From an uncultured Agathobacter sp. (GTDB taxonomy: Bacteria; Bacillota; Clostridia; Lachnospirales; Lachnospiraceae), in contig CAKRLV010000005.1 in assembly GCA_934359755.1 (NCBI GenBank), positions 1 through 64,000 on the forward strand: DNA of 64,000 nt. The letters are read 5' to 3'. Position numbers and translations under genes: made by a program. The stretch's first letter is position 1. The number at the start of each line of letters is the position of its first letter. The notes under the pieces were generated by a model. The model was not told the DNA's origin. It worked only from the letters and a program-made list of their open reading frames with translations, and ran no database searches. Positions 43,146-51,525 of this stretch are shown in pieces.

Positions 43146-43270
43146 GCATCTGTTCTTATAAAAGCAAGACAATTTAGCGTATTAAAATAAAATTGTCAGA
43201 CAACAACAAAAACAGGATGGCAAAATTGTGTAAAATGCCGATAAAATTATAAATAGTTATATCAATAAAA

Positions 43271-43303
43271 AATAACCAGATATGAAAATCATACCTGGTT
43301 ATT
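43271..43303 (-). terminator. Terminator after crt (minus strand)
   Basis: On the minus strand AATAACCAGGTATG pairs with CATATCTGGTTATT with one G-U, followed by TTTTTATTG. The same stem on the plus strand has an A-C mismatch, so it works for crt. Confidence 0.75.
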
Positions 43304-43335
43304 AATTAATGATTCGATTTATATTGTCGTATCAA

Positions 43336-44139
43336 TTAGAAATCTGTAAGATTAGCAGCTCTCTTCTCAAGGAATGCTCCCATTCCTTCTTTCTTGTCAT
43401 TAGTGTCGTTAACTACACCGAAGAGGTTAGCTTCCATCTCAACAGCGTTCTTGATATCCATGTCATATCCGTTGTTGATAGCAGCTTTTGCAATAGAGTT
43501 TGCATAGCTTCCCTTAGAGATAATCTTAGCAGCCATAGCTTTAGCTGTAGCCATAAGTTCCTCTTTAGCAACTACCTTGTTAACAAGTCCGATACGGTAA
43601 GCTTCGTTAGCATCGATGTTATCACATGTGAAGATCATCTCTTTAGCACGTCCCATGCCAACTAAACGAGCAAGTCTCTGTGTTCCACCGAATCCAGGGA
43701 TAATTCCAAGTCCTGTCTCAGGCTGTCCAAAGATTGCGTTCTCTGATGCGATACGGATATCACATGCCATTGCTATCTCACATCCACCACCAAGTGCGAA
43801 TCCGTTTACAGCTGCGATTGTAATCTGACGCATGTTCATAAGCTTGAAGAATGGTACAGAAGCTTTGATACCGAATGCTCTTGCTTCTGGTGCTGTGAAG
43901 TTAACCATCTCAGAGATATCAGCTCCAGCAACGAATGACTTAAATTCATTACCCTTCTTGTCAGGACCACCTGTTAAGATTAATACCTTAACGTCGTCTC
44001 TAGCTTCGATTTCTGTTAATGCAACGTTCAACTCATCAAGAGTCTCACTGTTTAAAGCATTAAGTGCGGCTGGTCTTGCAATTGCAAGTACAGCGATTTC
44101 ATCAGCAACATCAAGTGTTAAGTTCTTGAATTCACTCAT
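43336..44139 (-). CDS. crt: Enoyl-CoA hydratase/crotonase (3-hydroxybutyryl-CoA dehydratase type)
   Basis: This 267-residue enzyme dehydrates 3-hydroxybutyryl-CoA to crotonyl-CoA in the butyrate pathway. The oxyanion-hole segment FVAGADISEM and the active-site region FALGGGCEIAMACDIRIASENAIFGQPE with both glutamates are intact. It has its own terminator and is not next to thl, hbd or bcd-etfBA, so those genes are elsewhere. The start is ATG at 44137-44139, behind AGGAGG; a long upstream frame on the same strand has no ribosome site. The promoter carries a Rex-like palindrome. Other crotonase roles are possible. Confidence 0.9.
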   Translation of the reverse strand: MSEFKNLTLDVADEIAVLAIARPAALNALNSETLDELNVALTEIEARDDVKVLILTGGPDKKGNEFKSFVAGADISEMVNFTAPEARAFGIKASVPFFKLMNMRQITIAAVNGFALGGGCEIAMACDIRIASENAIFGQPETGLGIIPGFGGTQRLARLVGMGRAKEMIFTCDNIDANEAYRIGLVNKVVAKEELMATAKAMAAKIISKGSYANSIAKAAINNGYDMDIKNAVEMEANLFGVVNDTNDKKEGMGAFLEKRAANLTDF

Positions 44140-44179
44140 TATAGATTTCCTCCTATTTGTCAAACAAAATGTTATAAAA

Positions 44180-44208
44180 ATCGTAACACTTTGACAAAAA
44201 ATTGTCAA
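44180..44208 (-). promoter_or_regulatory. crt promoter with Rex-like operator
   Basis: On the minus strand TTGACA and TACGAT are 17 bp apart. The -35 lies within the 18-bp palindrome TTGACAAAAAATTGTCAA (44191-44208), a 7-4-7 layout like the Rex site TTGTTAANNNNTTAACAA. Confidence 0.6.
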
Positions 44209-44276
44209 TATAAAAGAGTATGTGGTATATAAAGAGAAAGCCTTATAAAAAAGAAAAAGTCTTATAAAAAGAGGAA

Positions 44277-44301
44277 GCCGATGCATGTGGCTTGCATCGG
44301 C
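44277..44301 (-). terminator. Hairpin in the crt-DHH intergenic region
   Basis: GCCGATGCA / TGCATCGGC stem with a 7-base loop; on the minus strand a TTCCTCTTTTTATAAG run follows. It likely terminates the DHH gene. Confidence 0.6.
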
Positions 44302-44355
44302 ATTTATATGAAAAAGATTAGTATGAGAATTAATCTCGTATTCCTAAAGGAAGAA

Positions 44356-44379
44356 CCCCGCCTCACTTGTGAAGCGAGG
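44356..44379. other. Second hairpin downstream of the DHH gene
   Basis: CCCCGCCTCAC / GTGAAGCGAGG forms an imperfect stem of about nine pairs. Together with the hairpin at 44277 it fills the 379-base gap 44140-44518, which otherwise holds only the crt promoter and no gene. Confidence 0.4.
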
Positions 44380-44518
44380 ATTATGAAAAAGAAATTGTTT
44401 TCTTTGATGATATTAGTATATCTGCTAAATATGAAATTCGTGTGTTTCCTTTATGAGTTTTTTGTAAATAAAATATGAACAAAATGTTAGGACTAAAGAA
44501 CTATATGAAGTTTCCACT

Positions 44519-45439
44519 TTATTTATTACTCATAGCACATAATTCTTCAAGCATTTTTGGAAGGTCAGTATCCATATTTTCATCGGAGAACTGACAGGTA
44601 CCAACAGCTTTGTGTCCACCACCGTTATATTTTAGCATAAGATTTCCAACATCTATGTCAGAAGTACGATTTAAAATGCTATATCCAACAGCAGCAGAGC
44701 AGCCATGACCGCCACGGCCACTTACAATCCATGCAGAGATATTCTGATCTGGGTACATACTGTAAATCATAAAGCGGTTTCCCGTATAAATAGGATCAAC
44801 CCCTCTTAAATCAGAGATAATTACATTGCCCTCTGTATGTGTGTATTTCTGTACCATTTCCTTGAATTTGTCTGTCTGCTCGTTGTACACTTCGATACGC
44901 TCTTTAATATCTGGAAGTGCAAGTATTTCTTCTGTAGTCATAACACGGCAGGCATCAAGAAGTTTTTCCATGAGCTGGTAATTTGAAATAGTGAAATTTC
45001 TCCAGCGCCCAAGTCCGGTTCTTGGATCCATAAGGAAACCGATAAGAATCCAGCCTGTTGGGTTTTGAACTTCATCGATTGTAAGGTTTGCAGAATCTAC
45101 TTTGTCAACGGCTTCCATCATGTCATCAAACTGTGGAAAACGCTCTTTACCGCCGTAATATTCATATATGATTCGTGCGCATGATGGTGATACACGGCTT
45201 TCTCCCTTGTATTTTCCTTCAAGCTGTAAGCGTTCATGCTCGCTTGAGTGATGGTCAAACCAAAGTCCACAGCCTTCTACATAAGGGACATTGGCGAGAC
45301 AGTCATTTTCATTTACCTCTACAAGACCATCTTGTAAGTCCTTTGGATGTGCGAATTTCCAGTTGTCAATAACGCCAGCTTCAAGCAGTAATGCACCGCA
45401 TGCCAGTCCGTCAAAATCTGAACGTGTAATAAGTCTCAT
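44519..45439 (-). CDS. DHH-family phosphoesterase
   Basis: This 306-residue enzyme has ITRSDFDGLACGALL at its start, WFDHHSSEHERL (the DHH motif) at about residues 75-86 and a C-terminal DHHA1 domain with RGGHGCSAAVGYS and GGGHKAVGTC. Such proteins are Mn-dependent nanoRNases, pAp phosphatases or cyclic-dinucleotide phosphodiesterases. The substrate cannot be told from the sequence. ATG (45437-45439) follows GGAGGAAA. It is a single-gene unit on the minus strand. Confidence 0.88.
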   Translation of the reverse strand: MRLITRSDFDGLACGALLLEAGVIDNWKFAHPKDLQDGLVEVNENDCLANVPYVEGCGLWFDHHSSEHERLQLEGKYKGESRVSPSCARIIYEYYGGKERFPQFDDMMEAVDKVDSANLTIDEVQNPTGWILIGFLMDPRTGLGRWRNFTISNYQLMEKLLDACRVMTTEEILALPDIKERIEVYNEQTDKFKEMVQKYTHTEGNVIISDLRGVDPIYTGNRFMIYSMYPDQNISAWIVSGRGGHGCSAAVGYSILNRTSDIDVGNLMLKYNGGGHKAVGTCQFSDENMDTDLPKMLEELCAMSNK

Positions 45440-45554
45440 TTGTATTTCCTCCAATATTATTTTGGTAATAAAGTACCATGGCTAGATACCTTAATTATAT
45501 GTGAAAAAATATTAATTTTCAACTCTAAAATTGATTTTGCGTTGAATATATGTT

Positions 45555-45686
45555 TTAATGAGGTTACTGTTCAGACGCAAGCTTGACACAGCGCTGTCAA
45601 GCTATACGCCATAGCGTTAATTACTGAGGGATTACAGCCCATGCTTCGTAGAGGTATTTTAGATGAACTGTAACTTAATGAGGTTA
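45555..45686. mobile_element. Truncated TTACTGTTCA element with flanking duplication
   Basis: TTACTGTTCAGACGCAAGC (from 45564) and the following bases match 33769-33880 closely, including the inner AGCTTGACA / TGTCAAGCT and ATTACAGCCC segments. The right end of the element is missing. TTAATGAGGTTA occurs at 45555-45566 and again at 45675-45686, like a 12-bp target-site duplication. Confidence 0.65.
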
Positions 45687-45706
45687 ATGCAGAAAGGAAG
45701 AAAGAT

Positions 45707-46852
45707 ATGTATGATGTAATTATAGTCGGTTCAGGCGTTGCTGGAGCCGTGGCAGCAAGGGTTCTTGCTGAAAAAGGGAGCAAGAAAGTTCTTATCATAG
45801 AAAGAAGAAATCATATTGGTGGAAACTGTTATGATGTGGATGATGAATATGGAATCCTTATTCACCAGTATGGTCCTCATATTTTCCATACTGACGATGA
45901 GAAGGTCAGGGAATTTTTGTCAAGATTTACGAAGTGGCATGATTTCGGACATGAGGTTGTGGCTAAGGTGGGAGACGCACTTATTCCTGTCCCATTTAAC
46001 CTGAATACTTTACATATGGTATATGATGAGCAAAAGGCCTCAAGGCTTGAGCAGAAGCTTATCGCTGAGTACGGAGAGGGCAGCCGTGTGCCTATTATGA
46101 AATTAAGAGAGAATGAAGATGCGGATGTAAGGGAAATTGCTGAGTATGTCTATCAGAATGTTTTCCTGAAGTATACGATGAAGCAGTGGGGACAGACTCC
46201 AGAAGAGATAAGTCCAGAGGTTACAGGCCGCGTTCCTGTAGTAATATCGTATGACAATAGATATTTCAAGGACAAATACCAGAGCATGCCACTTGATGGG
46301 TTTACGCCTATGTTTGAGAAGATGTTAGACCATGAGAATATAGAGGTATGGACAGGTACAGATTGTTCGGATGTGATTAGCTTTATTGACGGAAAGAAGT
46401 ATTTCCAGGGAGAGGAATTTAATGGTAAGATAATCTATACCGGAGCAATCGATGAATTATTTGACTGCAAATACGGAAGACTTCCATATCGTTCACTGAA
46501 CTTTAAATTTGAACATTATGATGAGGATTCTTACCAGGGACACAGTGTTGTAAATTATACTGTAAGTGAAGATTTTACACGTATTACTGAGTTTAAATTT
46601 CTCACAAATCAAAAGGATACAAATGGAACTACTATCGTGAAAGAGTATCCGTTTGCATATACGGGTGCAGAGGGTGAGATTCCATACTATGCAATTTTAA
46701 ATGACACAAATGAGAAGCTGTACCAGAAGTACAAAGTACTTACAGAATCATTTGATGATTTTTATCTGCTCGGAAGACTTGCCGAGTATAAGTATTATAA
46801 TATTGATGCAATGGCGGCTAAAGCAATGGCTCTGGCTGATTCACTTATATAG
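45707..46852 (+). CDS. glf: UDP-galactopyranose mutase
   Basis: This 381-residue FAD enzyme converts UDP-galactopyranose to UDP-galactofuranose, used for cell-surface glycans. The FAD-binding GSGVAGAVAARVLAEKGSKKVLIIERR segment starts the protein. HIGGNCYD, a substrate-binding YTGAIDELFDCKYG and the C-terminal NIDAMAAKAMALAD are typical. AGAAAGGAAG precedes the start. A glycosyltransferase follows 163 bases later, suggesting a galactofuranose-containing polymer. Confidence 0.95.
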   Translation: MYDVIIVGSGVAGAVAARVLAEKGSKKVLIIERRNHIGGNCYDVDDEYGILIHQYGPHIFHTDDEKVREFLSRFTKWHDFGHEVVAKVGDALIPVPFNLNTLHMVYDEQKASRLEQKLIAEYGEGSRVPIMKLRENEDADVREIAEYVYQNVFLKYTMKQWGQTPEEISPEVTGRVPVVISYDNRYFKDKYQSMPLDGFTPMFEKMLDHENIEVWTGTDCSDVISFIDGKKYFQGEEFNGKIIYTGAIDELFDCKYGRLPYRSLNFKFEHYDEDSYQGHSVVNYTVSEDFTRITEFKFLTNQKDTNGTTIVKEYPFAYTGAEGEIPYYAILNDTNEKLYQKYKVLTESFDDFYLLGRLAEYKYYNIDAMAAKAMALADSLI

Positions 46853-46877
46853 AAGAACAAGAACAAAAGTAGATAAA

Positions 46878-46992
46878 CAGCTATATGAATAGCTATAAGA
46901 CAGTAAATAAGCAGCTATATGAATAGCTATAAAACAGTAAATATGCAGCTATATGAATAGCTATAAAACAGTAAATAAGCAGCTATAAATGA
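46878..46992. repeat. 34-bp tandem repeat (three full units)
   Basis: The 34-bp unit begins CAGCTATATGAATAGCTATA and ends with CAGTAAATAAG. Copies start at 46878, 46912 and 46946, with a partial fourth at 46980. Each contains the inverted repeat AGCTAT / ATAGCT. It lies between glf and the glycosyltransferase. Confidence 0.85.
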
Positions 46993-47015
46993 TATAAATA
47001 AACGAGGGTGGATAT

Positions 47016-48029
47016 ATGAAAATATTAACATTTGCAATTCCTTGCTACAATTCACAGGATTATATGGAGAAGTGTATTGAATCCATTTTACCAGGCGGCG
47101 AGGATGTTGAAATTATTATAGTAGATGATGGTTCAAAGGATAAGACTGCGGAGATAGCAGATAGATATGCAAAGGAGTATCCTACGATTGTAAAGGCTGT
47201 TCACCAGCCAAACGGTGGACATGGCGAGGCTGTAAATACAGGTCTTAGGAATGCAACAGGAATTTATTTCAAGGTAGTAGATTCTGATGACTGGCTTGAC
47301 CGCGATGCATACATGCAGATTCTTGATAAGCTTCGTGAGTTTGCGGCATCTGAGAGAAATGTTGATATGCTTCTTGCAAATTATGTATATGAGAAAGAGG
47401 GCGCAAAGCATAAAAAGGTAATGAGGCAGACTGGTTTCCCTAAAGACCAGATGTTTACATGGAGCGATATAAAGCGTTTCCATAAGGGACATTACATTCT
47501 TATGCATTCTGTTATTTACAGAACAAAGCTTCTTAGGGAGTGTGGATTAGAACTTCCAAAGCACACATTCTATGTGGATAATATCTATGTATACAAGCCA
47601 CTTCCAAGTGTGAAGATTATGTACTATATGGATGTTGATTTCTACAGATATTTCATAGGAAGAGATGACCAGTCGGTAAATGAAAAGGTTATGATCAGCA
47701 GAATTGACCAGCAGATTAAGGTCAATAAGATTATGATTGAGGATGTACACATCTGGAAAGTGAACAATCCAAAATGCCGTAAGTATATGCTTAATTATCT
47801 TGAGATCATTACAGTTGTTACAACTATTATGCTTATCAAGTCAGGAACGAAGGAGAATCTTGAGAAGAAGCGAGAGTTATGGAAATATATAAAGGATAAG
47901 GATATACGTCTGTTCCATAGGCTGCGTCACGGAATCATGGGTAATACTATGAATCTTCCAGGCAAGGGGGGACGTAAGATTTCAATTGCAGCGTATAGGA
48001 TTTCACAGAAAGTAGTTGGATTTAACTAA
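47016..48029 (+). CDS. Family 2 glycosyltransferase
   Basis: This 337-residue protein has a GT-A fold: PCYNSQDYMEKCIESIL at the start, IIIVDDGSKDKTAEIA for nucleotide binding, then GEAVNTGLRNATGIYFKVVDSDDWLD with the catalytic DSDDW. No membrane helix is visible, so it works at the inner face of the membrane. The pairing with glf suggests transfer of galactofuranose or another sugar to a cell-surface glycan. CGAGGGTGG precedes the ATG. A terminator follows. Confidence 0.85.
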   Translation: MKILTFAIPCYNSQDYMEKCIESILPGGEDVEIIIVDDGSKDKTAEIADRYAKEYPTIVKAVHQPNGGHGEAVNTGLRNATGIYFKVVDSDDWLDRDAYMQILDKLREFAASERNVDMLLANYVYEKEGAKHKKVMRQTGFPKDQMFTWSDIKRFHKGHYILMHSVIYRTKLLRECGLELPKHTFYVDNIYVYKPLPSVKIMYYMDVDFYRYFIGRDDQSVNEKVMISRIDQQIKVNKIMIEDVHIWKVNNPKCRKYMLNYLEIITVVTTIMLIKSGTKENLEKKRELWKYIKDKDIRLFHRLRHGIMGNTMNLPGKGGRKISIAAYRISQKVVGFN

Positions 48030-48033
48030 CATT

Positions 48034-48080
48034 AAAAGAGGAAGAACCAGGGCAGATTGCCAGAAGTTCTTCCTCTTTTT
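48034..48080 (+). terminator. Terminator after the glycosyltransferase gene
   Basis: AAAAGAGGAAGAAC (48034-48047) pairs with GTTCTTCCTCTTTT (48066-48079), followed by TTGG. Confidence 0.85.
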
Positions 48081-48118
48081 GGTAAGCTGAAAGTATAATA
48101 AAAACTACGTCGATAGGA

Positions 48119-49039
48119 TTACTGTCCAAGTGTGAGCATAGTGTTAATACATGCTAATGCTTTAGTACGTACATCCTCATCTAAGGTTATTTCTTCACCG
48201 CCGATTCCCTTTAGACAATTGTACACATCAACAAGAGTTGTAAGCTTCATGTTGTGGCATACACAGTCCTTAGAAAGTGGATAGAATTTCTTATCAGGAC
48301 ATTCAAACTGTAAGTGCTGTACAATACTGTTTTCTGTACCGATGATAAATTCATCACAATCACTTTTCTTTGCAAAATCCATAATACCAGTTGTGCTTCC
48401 GATATAATCAGCCTGGGCAGATACCTCAGGAAGACATTCAGGATGAACGAGAAGCAGGGCGTTTGGATGAGCCATTTTCGCTTTCATTACATCCATTGTG
48501 GACATTCTAAGGTGTGTAGGACATCCTCCGTGTACGAACTTGAATTCTTTTTCTGGAACCTGTTCTTTTACCCATGCGCCAAGGTTGCAGTCTGGGATAA
48601 AAAGAATTTTGTCGTTATCTATATTCTTTACGATTTTAACAGCAGATGATGAAGTTACACACACATCGCATAAAGTCTTAAGCTCTGAGGTTGTATTTAT
48701 GTATGCCACTACAGTGTAATCTGGATTGTTCGCCTTAAGAGACTCTAGTAACTCCAAATCAATCTGTTCGGCCATAGGACATCCAGCATTACTGTTAGAT
48801 AGCAGAACCTTCTTGTCAGGAGAAAGAATCTTGACAGTCTCTGCCATGAAGCGGACACCGCACATAAGAACGGTCTTCTGTGGTGCTTTGGCTGCCTGAA
48901 CGCTAAGACCGTACGAATCACCTGTAAAATCTGCGACTTCAAGGATTTCCTGCCCCTGATATGCATGAGCTAAAATACAAATATCATTTTCTTTTTTTAT
49001 GCGCAGAATTTCATCCTGCATCTGTCTTGTTGTAAGCAT
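48119..49039 (-). CDS. nadA: Quinolinate synthase
   Basis: This 306-residue [4Fe-4S] enzyme condenses iminoaspartate with dihydroxyacetone phosphate to quinolinate. Conserved cysteines are in LMCGVRFMAETV, GCPTH and VCHNMK, and HAYQGQEILE is at the start. It is divergent from nadB, with a shared regulatory region (49040-49186). In most Firmicutes nadA is in one operon with nadB and nadC, so the split arrangement is less usual. ATG at 49037-49039 lies behind AAAGGATA. Confidence 0.95.
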   Translation of the reverse strand: MLTTRQMQDEILRIKKENDICILAHAYQGQEILEVADFTGDSYGLSVQAAKAPQKTVLMCGVRFMAETVKILSPDKKVLLSNSNAGCPMAEQIDLELLESLKANNPDYTVVAYINTTSELKTLCDVCVTSSSAVKIVKNIDNDKILFIPDCNLGAWVKEQVPEKEFKFVHGGCPTHLRMSTMDVMKAKMAHPNALLLVHPECLPEVSAQADYIGSTTGIMDFAKKSDCDEFIIGTENSIVQHLQFECPDKKFYPLSKDCVCHNMKLTTLVDVYNCLKGIGGEEITLDEDVRTKALACINTMLTLGQ

Positions 49040-49075
49040 ATATTTATCCTTTCAAATCAATAAGTTGTTTCTACG

Positions 49076-49152
49076 ATTATAAGGTTCATTTGTTGTACTT
49101 GTCAATAAAAACTTACAAGTGTCTTGTCAGTAGTAAAGTTATATGTTATAAT
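49076..49152. promoter_or_regulatory. Divergent nadA/nadB promoters with NiaR-like operator
   Basis: Plus strand: TTGTCA (49124-49129) and TATAAT (49147-49152), 17 bp apart. Minus strand: TTGACA (49100-49105) and TATAAT (49076-49081), 18 bp apart. Between them is the inverted repeat ACTTGT (49097) / ACAAGT (49115) followed by GTCTTGTCA. Such repeated TTGTC/GACAA elements are typical of NiaR sites. Confidence 0.6.
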
Positions 49153-49186
49153 CCACCCAATCCAACATAAAGGAAGGCGCTATTAT

Positions 49187-50494
49187 ATGAAGACAGATAT
49201 ATTAATAGTAGGGACTGGCTGTTCGGGTCTGTATTGTGCATTGAATTTGCCAAGGGACAAGAAGATAGTCATGATTACGAAATCAGATTTAGAGAGCAGC
49301 GACTCTTTCCTGGCACAGGGTGGTATATGTATGTGGAAAAGTGTTGATGATTACAACAGTTTTTTCGAGGATACCATGAAGGCGGGGCATTATGAGAATG
49401 ATAAGAAGTCAGTTGAGATAATGATCAAATCGTCACCAGATGTAATCGAGGAACTCATATCATATGGTGTTGATTTCCAAAGAGATGAGGATGGAAGACT
49501 GGCGTTTACCAGAGAGGGGGCACACTCTGATAAGCGTATTTTATTCCATGAGGATATCACAGGCAAGGAGATTACTCGGCATCTGCTTGAGCAGGTACAA
49601 AAGCTTGAGAACGTTACTATTTATGATTATACTACTTTGGTAGATATAATTAGCGGGGACAACAGATGTTATGGTGGTGTGATAAGAAAAAAGGATGGAC
49701 AGATAGAGATAGTAGAGTCAGCTTATACGATTCTGGCAAGTGGTGGAATAGGAGGTCTTTATAAGCATTCTACTAATTTCAGGCATCTTACAGGTGATTC
49801 ACTTGCTATTGCCATAAAGCACGGAGTGGAACTTAAGAATCCTGATTATGTCCAGATTCATCCTACGACACTTTATTCTAAGAGACCGGAGGACAGAAGC
49901 TTTCTGATATCTGAGTCGGTAAGAGGCGAGGGTGCAAAGCTATATGACAAGAATATGAATAGATTTGTCGATGAACTTTTACCAAGGGATGTTGTGGCAG
50001 ATGCTATCAAAAAGCAGATGGCAAAAGATAATACAGAGTATGTGTGGGAAGATTTACGTCCTATACCGCCAGATGAACTTAAGAGTCATTTCCCTAATAT
50101 TGTGGAGCATTGCAAGGAAATGGGATATGATGTTTTTAAAGAATGTATACCGATTGTTCCAGCGCAGCATTATTTTATGGGAGGAATTAAGGTAAATCAT
50201 CAGAGCAGGACAACCATGGAGGCGTTATATGCAGTAGGAGAGACGGCTTGCAATGGTGTTCATGGAAGGAATAGACTTGCAAGTAATTCACTTCTTGAGA
50301 GCCTGGTATTTGCAAGAAGGGCTGCAAAAGAGATGGAAAATCAATGGGAAGAACCGGATATTGATAAAAGTGAAAGACTTGCGGCAGCAGTTGATATAGA
50401 TAAATACAAAGATGAACAGGCTCTTGCTGCGGAATATAGAGACCTGGCATGGCAGGAAATTAACAGAAAACAGGAAAATTTGCAGAATGCATGA
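49187..50494 (+). CDS. nadB: L-aspartate oxidase
   Basis: This 435-residue flavoprotein oxidises aspartate to iminoaspartate for quinolinate synthesis. FAD-binding is at the N-terminus (ILIVGTGCSGLYCALNLP). SDSFLAQGGICMW, VDFQRDEDGRLAFTREGAHS and the active-site HYFMGGIKVN and GRNRLASNSLLESLVFA are typical. It is shorter than many homologues because the helical C-terminal domain is brief. ATG 49187 follows AAAGGAAGG. The repeat 50487-50573 begins in its last codons. It is co-transcribed with nadC and niaR. Confidence 0.93.
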   Translation: MKTDILIVGTGCSGLYCALNLPRDKKIVMITKSDLESSDSFLAQGGICMWKSVDDYNSFFEDTMKAGHYENDKKSVEIMIKSSPDVIEELISYGVDFQRDEDGRLAFTREGAHSDKRILFHEDITGKEITRHLLEQVQKLENVTIYDYTTLVDIISGDNRCYGGVIRKKDGQIEIVESAYTILASGGIGGLYKHSTNFRHLTGDSLAIAIKHGVELKNPDYVQIHPTTLYSKRPEDRSFLISESVRGEGAKLYDKNMNRFVDELLPRDVVADAIKKQMAKDNTEYVWEDLRPIPPDELKSHFPNIVEHCKEMGYDVFKECIPIVPAQHYFMGGIKVNHQSRTTMEALYAVGETACNGVHGRNRLASNSLLESLVFARRAAKEMENQWEEPDIDKSERLAAAVDIDKYKDEQALAAEYRDLAWQEINRKQENLQNA

Positions 50495-50573
50495 AATCAG
50501 CATAATGCATGAAATCAGCATAAGCATGAAATCAGCAGAAGCATGAAATTTGAAGAATGCATGAAATCAGTAC
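50487..50573. repeat. 17-18-bp tandem repeat between nadB and nadC
   Basis: Five units of the type ATGCATGAAATCAGCATA follow one another (50487, 50505, 50523, 50540, 50557). The first overlaps the nadB stop. The unit contains ATGCAT and ATGAAATC. Confidence 0.8.
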
Positions 50574-50590
50574 AAAACAGGAGGATTAAT

Positions 50591-51445
50591 ATGTACGATC
50601 AGGTAACATTGGGACTTAATGTTGACCCATTTATTTTAAGCGCACTTAAAGAGGATATTACAAGCGAGGATGTTTCAACCAACAGCGTTATGCCACATCC
50701 ACAGTCAGGCGAGGTAGATTTAATCTGTAAGCAGGATGGAATCATATGTGGACTTCAGGTTTTTGAGAGAACATTCACACTTCTTGATGCTTCCACAAAG
50801 ATTGAGTTCTATGTCAAGGATGGTGATAAAGTAGAAGCAGGACAGCTCATGGCAAAGGTATATGGGGACATCAGGGTACTGCTTTGTGGAGAGCGTACAG
50901 CACTTAATTATCTTCAGAGAATGAGTGGAATTGCGACATACACAAGCGAGGTTGCAGCACTTCTTTCAGGCACAGGAATCAAGCTTCTTGATACCCGAAA
51001 GACAACTCCAAATAACAGGATATTTGAGAAATATGCTGTTAGAATCGGAGGTGGAAATAATCACAGATATAATCTTTCTGATGGTGTGCTCCTTAAGGAC
51101 AATCATATAGGTGCCGCAGGTGGAGTGAAAGAGGCTATAAAGATGGCCAAAGAATATGCACCATTCGTAAGGAAGATAGAAGTTGAAGTTGAGACATTTG
51201 ATATGGTAAAGGATGCCGTAGAAGCAGGTGCAGATATTATTATGCTTGATAATATGTCTACAGAACAGCTTAAAGAGGCAATTGATTATATCAATGGCAG
51301 AGCAGAGATTGAGGTGTCTGGTAATGTGACCAAAGAAAATATTCAAAGAATAAAAGACTTAGGTGTTGATTATGTATCAAGCGGAGCACTTACTCATTCA
51401 GCACCTATCATGGATATATCTTTGAAGAATTTACACGCAGTTTAG
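50591..51445 (+). CDS. nadC: Quinolinate phosphoribosyltransferase (decarboxylating)
   Basis: This 284-residue enzyme turns quinolinate and PRPP into nicotinate mononucleotide. Family segments are EDITSEDVST, LLDTRKTTPNNRI, RIGGGNNHRYNLSDGVLLKDNHI and IMLDNM. The start was set at ATG 50591, behind AGGAGG; the upstream frame runs through the tandem repeat and is unlikely to be used. With nadA and nadB it completes de novo NAD synthesis from aspartate. Confidence 0.95.
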   Translation: MYDQVTLGLNVDPFILSALKEDITSEDVSTNSVMPHPQSGEVDLICKQDGIICGLQVFERTFTLLDASTKIEFYVKDGDKVEAGQLMAKVYGDIRVLLCGERTALNYLQRMSGIATYTSEVAALLSGTGIKLLDTRKTTPNNRIFEKYAVRIGGGNNHRYNLSDGVLLKDNHIGAAGGVKEAIKMAKEYAPFVRKIEVEVETFDMVKDAVEAGADIIMLDNMSTEQLKEAIDYINGRAEIEVSGNVTKENIQRIKDLGVDYVSSGALTHSAPIMDISLKNLHAV

Positions 51446-51525
51446 GAAGCCTATTAGATTTAGACAATGGGCTGCTTACAGGAATGTAACTATGAAGGGA
51501 CTAAGCAGTTATGAAGGGATATAAG

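Noticed and set aside
43309..43665. Plus-strand frame over the crt 3' end
   Set aside because: It is antisense to crt, whose motifs are clear on the minus strand.
44281..44478. Plus-strand frame of 65 codons between crt and the DHH gene
   Set aside because: It covers two hairpins, has no ribosome site and no family resemblance; it appears by chance.
46878..46992. Possible CRISPR array
   Set aside because: The 34-bp units have no variable spacers between them; it is a simple tandem array.
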